Shown: positions 7,133-11,047 of the stretch, piece after piece
How positions within the stretch are numbered: position 1 is the first letter of the stretch
Layout of the letters: every line of letters begins with the position of its first letter
Source: an uncultured Oscillibacter sp.
Lineage (GTDB): Bacteria; Bacillota_A; Clostridia; Oscillospirales; Oscillospiraceae
NCBI GenBank assembly: GCA_948902155.1
Contig: CAQVQZ010000048.1
Span: forward strand, 1,142 to 12,188
Reading direction: 5' to 3'
Length of the DNA stretch: 11,047 bases
The notes under the pieces: model-generated
The model's input: the letters and a program-made list of their open reading frames with translations, nothing else
What the model was told of the DNA's origin: nothing
Databases searched by the model: none
Translations under genes and position numbers: made by a program

Positions 7133-7462
7133 TCAAAACAGCAGATTGATGAGACGGCCCGCGCCGTAGGAAACGGCGTTGGCGGTCAGGGAAAACCAGA
7201 AGGGATGCCGGATGCGCCGGGAAAAGGCCCGGTAGCACCGCCACTCCACCAGGACCGCGGCGCATTCCGCCAGGGCGGCGGCTATAACCGGGCCCCACAG
7301 GGGAACGGCGGTGTAATAGAACAGCACCGCCGGGGGGTTGGTCAGGCAGTTCACCAGGGCGGTGAGCCCCAGCTCCCGCCGCCCCCGCAGGCCGCAGGCC
7401 AGGGCAAACGCCCCCTCCAGGACCAGCGTCAGGGCCAAAGAGACGGCCAGGATGTTCAGCAT
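7133..7462 (-). CDS. Small multi-spanning membrane protein, function unknown
   Basis: The 109-residue product has about four hydrophobic segments (roughly 1-24, 32-52, 55-74 and 87-108) linked by short polar turns. Polar residues inside or beside helices may be functional: Glu16 in VLEGAF, the LTNPP turn (40-44), Glu67 and Glu73 in ECAAVLVEW, then a basic loop SRRIRHPFWFS. I recognise no named family. Its ATG overlaps the MFS stop by 7 bp (ATGCTGA), and GGAGGGG lies just upstream inside the MFS gene, which implies translational coupling to the permease. A partner subunit of the permease, or an independent small membrane protein linked to the envelope gene after it, are both possible. Confidence 0.72.
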   Translation of the reverse strand: MLNILAVSLALTLVLEGAFALACGLRGRRELGLTALVNCLTNPPAVLFYYTAVPLWGPVIAAALAECAAVLVEWRCYRAFSRRIRHPFWFSLTANAVSYGAGRLINLLF

Positions 7463-8427
7463 TCCGCCCCTCCCAGGCCCGCCCACAGCAGGGCCAGGCT
7501 GCACAGCGCCAGCGCCGCGCAGGACCACGGGCCCGTCAGCAGGTTCGGCCAGCCCAGGTAGGAGGGCAGGAAGCCCAGAAACAGCCCGAAGGTCAGCAGT
7601 CCGAAGGAAAAGCCCTTGGCCCCCGGCAGCATCCGCGCCGCCGCCCAGAGGGTGACGGGCATGGTCATGTTGAAAAGGAACACCGCCGCCAGCCCCGGCA
7701 GGGGCAGGGACGCGGCCAGATACAGCGCCGCCGCCGCGCCCAAGCTCCAGGCCGAGGCCCGCCGGGGGCCCAGGCGGTCCATGGCGAAGCCCCCCGCCGT
7801 CTTGCCCAGGACTAAAGCCAGGGTCAGGGGGACCGCCCAGGCGGCTTTCCAGGGGAAGGGCTGGTTCATGCCCATGTAGGACCGGAGGACCACCACCAGG
7901 AAGAGCGGCACCAGGCGGGCCCGGGGCGCGGCGGAGAGCTCCGCGTTGCCGGAGGGAGTCCGGTCCGCCAGGAGCGCCGCCAGGACCAGCAGCCCTGCGG
8001 GGCCCAGCCACAGCGGAGGGACGCTCCGGCGGCCCAGCAGCGTGCCCAGGAACAATCCCGCCGCCCCCGGAGACACGAAGACGCCCAGCGCCGCCGCCCG
8101 GTTCCCTCCAGCGTTCAGCACGTCGACGCCGCCGCCCAGGTGGAAGAGGGCGTTGCCCATTCCCGCCGTGACGGAGGCCGCTATGGACCAGGGCAGGAGG
8201 TACGCCGCCGCCACAAGCCCGCAGCCCCCGGCGGCCAGCAGGGAGTTCCGGTCCAGGCGGTCCGCCAGCAGGCCCAGGGGCATCTGCATGGCGAAGGCGC
8301 AGAAATTGTACAGCAGCAGGCAGAGGCCGAAGGAGGGGGCCCCGGACAGCGTGCCCAGCACCAGCAGGGCGCAGCTGAGGTCCACCCAGAAATGGGCGGC
8401 GCTGTACAGCGCGGTTCTTTTTCCCAC
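7456..8427 (-). CDS. Compact MFS transporter
   Basis: The 323-residue protein shows twelve hydrophobic segments, so it is a complete but unusually short major facilitator permease. The central loop between helices 6 and 7 is only about 16 residues (155-171). A motif-A-like LADRLDR (54-60) follows helix 2, and its counterpart MDRLGPRR (216-223) follows helix 8. NALFHLGGG (92-100) in helix 4 resembles the ALFHPxG stretch of fosmidomycin-resistance-type MFS proteins, a weak similarity recalled from memory. The start is GTG at 8427, with GGGAGG 7 nt upstream; the reading frame extends further up to an ATG, but that would overlap the promoter boxes. It is the first gene of the minus-strand envelope operon. 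Substrate unknown; efflux of a small molecule is the default guess. Confidence 0.8.
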   Translation of the reverse strand: MGKRTALYSAAHFWVDLSCALLVLGTLSGAPSFGLCLLLYNFCAFAMQMPLGLLADRLDRNSLLAAGGCGLVAAAYLLPWSIAASVTAGMGNALFHLGGGVDVLNAGGNRAAALGVFVSPGAAGLFLGTLLGRRSVPPLWLGPAGLLVLAALLADRTPSGNAELSAAPRARLVPLFLVVVLRSYMGMNQPFPWKAAWAVPLTLALVLGKTAGGFAMDRLGPRRASAWSLGAAAALYLAASLPLPGLAAVFLFNMTMPVTLWAAARMLPGAKGFSFGLLTFGLFLGFLPSYLGWPNLLTGPWSCAALALCSLALLWAGLGGAEC

Positions 8428-8457
8428 GGTCCCGCCTCCCTTCCTTTGATGGGTCTT

Positions 8458-8486
8458 ATTGTACTCCGGGCCCGTTGGCTTGTCAA
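8458..8486 (-). promoter_or_regulatory. Near-consensus promoter of the MFS operon
   Basis: On the minus strand, TTGACA (8486-8481) is separated by exactly 17 bp from TACAAT (8463-8458), a 6/6 and 5/6 match to sigma-A consensus. The expected start is near 8451, leaving a short leader of about 25 nt with the GGGAGG ribosome site. Confidence 0.87.
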
Positions 8487-8508
8487 ATGGGGCCGTTTCC
8501 GATATAAT
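8480..8508 (+). promoter_or_regulatory. Divergent rightward promoter overlapping the MFS promoter
   Basis: TTGTCA (8480-8485) lies 17 bp before a perfect TATAAT (8503-8508). The -35 box shares five base pairs with the -35 of the leftward MFS promoter, so the polymerases would compete for the same DNA. Transcription should begin near 8515, ahead of the candidate small RNA. Confidence 0.72.
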
Positions 8509-8512
8509 CAAC

Positions 8513-8666
8513 CGTCCTGACTATAAAGACGAATTTTTCCGCCGGAGGTTTCGCGGGTTTCGGCAAATTTTGGTATCTCGGCGGAAGCGAGTTCCAGCAT
8601 CTGGAAACCCAGGGCCGTTCGGCAGGAAACGCCAAAGAAACGGCGCTCACAATTTCTGGTTTTTTT
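8513..8666 (+). ncRNA. Candidate small structured RNA (family unknown)
   Basis: About 150 nt with no supported coding frame lies between the rightward promoter and a T7 tract (8660-8666). Nested complementary segments suggest a rod: CGCCG/CGGCG (8540-8544, 8641-8645), GTTTC/GAAAC (8548-8552, 8626-8630), GGGTTTC/GAAACCC (8555-8561, 8604-8610) and CTCG/CGAG (8577-8580, 8588-8591), with a side hairpin GCC-GTTC-GGC (8614-8623). A competing hairpin TTCCAG-CAT-CTGGAA (8592-8606) overlaps the 7-bp stem, so two folds are possible. The stem before the T tract is AU-rich and imperfect (8632-8640 with 8653-8659). It may be a free small RNA or a cis leader for the SLH gene. I matched no known riboswitch; a 6S-like rod is only an idea. 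Confidence 0.42.
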
Positions 8667-8676
8667 AAAACAGGGC

Positions 8677-8705
8677 TTGCCAGCGGCGGAAAAATATCTT
8701 AAAAT
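8677..8705 (+). promoter_or_regulatory. Promoter of the SLH protein gene
   Basis: TTGCCA (8677-8682), a 17-bp spacer, then TAAAAT (8700-8705); each box matches consensus at 5 of 6 positions. The start would fall near 8712, giving a leader of about 64 nt. That leader contains a CCGCC-TTCC-GGCGG hairpin (8731-8744) about 20 nt before the ribosome site GAGG (8764-8767). Confidence 0.7.
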
Positions 8706-8775
8706 AGACCGTAAGGGCTTCTTCCGGCCCCCGCCTTCCGGCGGACATATTTTGATGAAAAGCGAGGTGCGCACG

Positions 8776-9891
8776 ATGAAAAAAAAGATGGCTGCTCTGG
8801 CCCTGGCGCTGGTCCTGCTGACGGTCCCCGCCGCCGCCTTCACGGATGTGGACGCGGGTGTGTATTACGCTGCGCCCATCGCCTGGGCCGTGGAGCGGGG
8901 GATCACCACCGGCACGACGGAAACCACCTTCTCCCCCGACGCCCTCTGTACGCGGGGGCAGATCGTCACCTTCCTCTGGCGGGCCGCGGGTTCCCCGGAG
9001 CCGGAGCGGGAGGACAGTCCTTTTGCCGACGTTACGCCGGACATGAACCGGGATTTTTACAAGGCCATCCTCTGGGCCTATGAGCAGAACATCATCGGGG
9101 ACCAGGACGCGGCCGACGGGCGCTTCCTGCCCAACGGGCCCTGCACACGGGCCGCCACCATGGGCTTTCTGTGGCAGTACGCCGGGGCCCCCGCCGCCAG
9201 CGCTCCGGGCGAGTTTACCGACGTGGCCCCGGACGCGGACTATGCCCAGCCCGTGGCCTGGGCCGTGGAGTCCGGCATCACCGACGGCACCACGGAGACC
9301 ACCTTCTCCCCCAACGACACCTGCACCCGCGGCCAGATCGCCGCGTTCCTCTACCGCTGCATGAACGAGGACGGGAAGCCCGAGCTTCCGGAGTCCCCGT
9401 CCCCGGCGGAGGAAGAGCCCCCCGAGGAGGTCCGCCCTCTGCGGACCCTCACCGGGTCCGGCAAAGCCTACTCCCTTGGGCTGGACGGCAGCGAGTTCAC
9501 CAGCGAAGAGGTCTACGAGGCCGGGGTCACGGTGGAGATCTACTCCCCGCTGGAGGCCGTGTTTACCATTCAGGTGCCCTTCCCGCTGTTCCAGGCGTGC
9601 GGCTACTCGGTCCGTTTCGAGCGGGCGGACCAGCCGGGAGAGGGCTATGTGTTCTCCTACCTCCGCTGGGATGAGGCGTTTGCCGATATCGTCCCCTGGG
9701 AGGGGGAGCACTACGTCTACCGCTTTACCGACATGGCCGGGGGCGAGGGCGAAGCCGCCTTCGAGCCCGGAGAGGACGACCGCATGGGCGGCGTCGTCAC
9801 CTGGCGGGTCCGCTTCCCGGAGGACAGCGAATTTACCTTCGACCTTGTGGAGCAGGAGCAGCTCAGCTGCGAGGTCAATTGTACATTGTGA
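8776..9891 (+). CDS. SLH-domain cell-surface protein with unknown C-terminal domain
   Basis: The 371-residue product begins with a signal peptide (MKKKMAALALALVLLTVPAA, cleavage near residue 21), followed by three S-layer homology domains at about 22-71, 83-136 and 147-195. Each starts F(T/A)DV and carries a C-T-R motif (CTRGQ, CTRAA, CTRGQ) where the SLH family usually has TRAE; the first and third share GTTETTFSP. SLH triplets normally bind pyruvylated secondary wall polymers. An acidic Pro/Glu linker (about 200-222) leads to a beta-rich domain of about 150 residues that I do not recognise, ending SCEVNCTL with a close cysteine pair. The ATG at 8776 is favoured by GAGGTG about 8 nt upstream; an in-frame ATG at 8755 lacks a good site and would put charged residues before the signal peptide. 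Probably monocistronic. Confidence 0.88.
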   Translation: MKKKMAALALALVLLTVPAAAFTDVDAGVYYAAPIAWAVERGITTGTTETTFSPDALCTRGQIVTFLWRAAGSPEPEREDSPFADVTPDMNRDFYKAILWAYEQNIIGDQDAADGRFLPNGPCTRAATMGFLWQYAGAPAASAPGEFTDVAPDADYAQPVAWAVESGITDGTTETTFSPNDTCTRGQIAAFLYRCMNEDGKPELPESPSPAEEEPPEEVRPLRTLTGSGKAYSLGLDGSEFTSEEVYEAGVTVEIYSPLEAVFTIQVPFPLFQACGYSVRFERADQPGEGYVFSYLRWDEAFADIVPWEGEHYVYRFTDMAGGEGEAAFEPGEDDRMGGVVTWRVRFPEDSEFTFDLVEQEQLSCEVNCTL

Positions 9892-9942
9892 AGCTTCCCC
9901 CAGGGGTCCCGTTGAACAAGCAATGTCATTCAGTTAAGGAAG

Positions 9943-10096
9943 AAAGCCTCCTTTTGAAAGGAGGTGGCACGGCGAAGCCGTGACGGAGGATTGTCCGCAC
10001 AGACTTCTTCTATCGTTAGTCTTGCAATAGAAGAGAGTTCCTGCGGACAATCCTCACCGCTCTTCGGGCGGAGCCCCTTTCAAAAGGGGCCTTTTT
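9943..10096. mobile_element. MITE-like inverted-repeat element
   Basis: About 154 bp with imperfect terminal inverted repeats of roughly 50 bp. The left end reads AAAGCCTCCTTTTGAAAGG; the right end, reverse-complemented, reads AAAGGCCCCTTTTGAAAGG. The innermost 14 bp of the arms are a perfect match: GAGGATTGTCCGCA (9976-9989) and TGCGGACAATCCTC (10042-10055). Inside, TTCTTCTAT/ATAGAAGAG extends the pairing, so the whole element can fold into one long hairpin with nested small hairpins such as CACGGCGAAGCCGTG. It encodes no transposase and would depend on one elsewhere. Similar dispersed elements are known in gut Clostridia; copy number here was not tested, and no convincing target duplication was seen. 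Confidence 0.65.
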
Positions 10097-10097
10097 A
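10073..10097 (+). terminator. Terminator at the right end of the MITE-like element
   Basis: GCCCCTTT pairs with AAAGGGGC across a CA centre (10073-10090) and is followed by CTTTTTATTT. It is the first convincing rightward terminator after the SLH gene stop, about 180 nt downstream, so the inserted repeat seems to supply transcription termination for that gene. Confidence 0.7.
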
Positions 10098-10132
10098 TTT
10101 CCTGCTGAACGGAATGTCATTGGCCGGACGGG

Positions 10133-10158
10133 GTCCCTGTTTTTTTACCCGCAGGGAC
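10133..10158 (+). repeat. Hairpin with a T-rich loop
   Basis: GTCCCTG (10133-10139) pairs with CAGGGAC (10152-10158); the 12-nt loop begins with seven T. The T run is inside the loop rather than after the stem, so it is not a normal terminator. No function assigned. Confidence 0.4.
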
Positions 10159-10226
10159 GGCGGCAGAAGGTGAAAAAACAGAGAAAAGGCGGGCGTTCCG
10201 GCCCGAATTTTTGTTGCCTCTGGCGC

Positions 10227-10255
10227 TTGACGGCGGGCGGCGGCGGTGTTATCTT
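10227..10255 (+). promoter_or_regulatory. Promoter of the cation:proton antiporter gene
   Basis: TTGACG (10227-10232, 5/6) with a 17-bp G/C-rich spacer and TATCTT (10250-10255, 4/6). It lies about 65 bp before the ATG, in the only clear gap between the MITE-like element and the gene. Confidence 0.6.
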
Positions 10256-10320
10256 ATCAGAACAATCCCGGCGGCGCTTACCGGCGCTCCGCCGCGGAAC
10301 AGAAATTGAGGGATGTCTTT

Positions 10321-11047
10321 ATGGAAATTTTAATCAGCCTGTCCGCCGCCCTGATCGGGGGCCTGCTGATGTCCCGTGTGGCGAAGCGCCTGGCCCTGCC
10401 CGCCGTCACGGCCTATCTGGTGTCCGGCCTGCTGCTGGGGCCCTTCTGCATCGGCGCGCTGGGGCTGGGAAACATCGGCTTCGCCTCCATGGAGGCCGTG
10501 GAGCGCCTGAACATCATCTCCCAGGTGGCCCTGGGCTTCATCGCCTTCACCATCGGCAACGAGTTCCGGGTGAGTCAGCTGAAGACCATGGGGCGGCAGG
10601 CCATCGTGGTGGGCATCTTACAGGCCGTTACCGCCACGGTTCTGGTGGATCTGGCCCTGATCTGCCTGCATTTCATCCGGCCGGAAATCATCTCGATTTC
10701 CTCCGCCATCACCCTGGGCGCCATCGCCGCCGCCACCGCTCCCGCCGCCACGCTGATGGTGGTCCGGCAGTACAAGGCCGACGGTCCCATGACCCGGCTC
10801 TTGCTGATGGTGGTGGCCATTGACGACGCGGTGGGCCTGGTGCTGTTCTCCGCCTCCTTCGGCGTGGCCATGGCCCTGGAGAGCGGGGCCGTCAGCGTGG
10901 TGACCGTGCTGGTGGAGCCGGTGGTGGAGATTATTCTCTCCCTGGCCCTGGGCGCGGCGGCAGGGGTGGCCCTCTACGGGGTGGAGCGGTTTTTCCACTC
11001 CCGGAGCAAGCGCCTGTCCATCTCCATCGGCTTCGTCCTGCTGACGG
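10321..11047 (+). CDS. CPA2-type cation:proton antiporter, N-terminal part
   Basis: The visible 242 residues, cut by the right edge, form an integral membrane protein with regularly spaced hydrophobic helices. Motifs point to the Na_H_Exchanger/CPA2 family: LALPAVTAYLVSGLLLGP (24-41) near the N terminus, ALGFIAFTIGNEF (70-82), the ATAPAATLMVVRQYKADGP stretch (138-156) at the expected unwound helix, and AIDDAVGLVLF (166-176), where D168-D169 correspond to the paired ion-binding Asp (or Asn-Asp) residues. Such proteins exchange Na+ or K+ for H+ across the cytoplasmic membrane. The ATG at 10321 has GAGGG 8 nt upstream; another ATG 8 nt earlier is out of frame. Whether a C-terminal TrkA-type regulatory domain follows cannot be seen. 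Confidence 0.88.
   Translation, partial: MEILISLSAALIGGLLMSRVAKRLALPAVTAYLVSGLLLGPFCIGALGLGNIGFASMEAVERLNIISQVALGFIAFTIGNEFRVSQLKTMGRQAIVVGILQAVTATVLVDLALICLHFIRPEIISISSAITLGAIAAATAPAATLMVVRQYKADGPMTRLLLMVVAIDDAVGLVLFSASFGVAMALESGAVSVVTVLVEPVVEIILSLALGAAAGVALYGVERFFHSRSKRLSISIGFVLLT

Noticed and set aside
8515..8668. Known riboswitch (cyclic-di-GMP, FMN, cobalamin, THF, manganese) in the region before the SLH gene
   Set aside because: None of the conserved core segments I know for these classes is present, so only a generic structured RNA is proposed.
8508..8843. Minus-strand frame of 111 codons over the candidate small RNA and the SLH signal peptide
   Set aside because: It runs antisense into the SLH gene and lacks a ribosome site and promoter. 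It was considered because part of its translation looks protein-like, so conservation should still be examined alongside the RNA hypothesis.
8665..9711. Minus-strand frame (348 codons) opposite the SLH gene
   Set aside because: The plus strand carries a signal peptide and three SLH repeats; the antisense translation is Gly/Val/His-rich without motifs.
9964..10173. Plus-strand 69-codon frame across the MITE-like element
   Set aside because: It lies within the inverted-repeat structure and passes through its terminator; coding is not supported.
1..11047. CRISPR array, tRNA, rRNA, insertion-sequence transposase or phage gene
   Set aside because: No regularly spaced direct repeats, cloverleaf, rRNA segment or transposase/integrase motif was seen on either strand.

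Overview
The window is GC-rich DNA that looks like a chromosomal segment from a Gram-positive anaerobe of the class Clostridia, probably an Oscillospiraceae-type gut bacterium. This is an inference from three things: strong AGGAGG-type ribosome binding sites, a surface protein with three S-layer homology (SLH) domains of the GITxGTxETTFSP type, and short dispersed inverted-repeat elements of a kind common in these genomes. No taxonomic marker gene is present, and no rRNA, tRNA, CRISPR array or transposase was seen.

Positions 1-2613 (+ strand) hold the end of a sugar operon: a truncated L-ribulose-5-phosphate (L-xylulose-5-phosphate) 3-epimerase, an FGGY kinase closest to L-xylulose kinase LyxK, and a 231-residue L-ribulose-5-phosphate 4-epimerase. 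The genes overlap or nearly touch. Together they would convert L-xylulose to L-xylulose-5-P, then L-ribulose-5-P, then D-xylulose-5-P, which enters the pentose phosphate pathway. A strong intrinsic terminator closes the operon.

Positions 2615-5043 (- strand) hold a two-gene operon, a ribokinase-like PfkB sugar kinase followed by a C69-family dipeptidase. A recognisable promoter (TTGACA) lies upstream, with an inverted repeat in the leader. Positions 5044-5227 are non-coding and contain two inverted repeats.

Positions 5228-8486 (- strand) look like one envelope-directed transcription unit: a compact 12-helix MFS permease, a 109-residue multi-spanning membrane protein whose start overlaps the MFS stop, a secreted, C-terminally anchored protein with two SH3-like segments, and a membrane-anchored HExxH protein that is probably a zinc metallopeptidase. 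The lead promoter is near consensus (TTGACA, 17 bp, TACAAT). I recognise no described system in this combination.

Positions 8428-8775 are a rich intergenic region. Two divergent promoters share overlapping -35 boxes. The rightward one reads into about 150 nt that can fold into nested stems and end in a T7 tract, so it may encode a small RNA. A third good promoter then drives the SLH protein gene (8776-9891).

Positions 9892-10320 hold a MITE-like inverted-repeat element of about 154 bp that doubles as a terminator, a further hairpin, and a promoter for a CPA2-type cation:proton antiporter gene that runs off the right edge.
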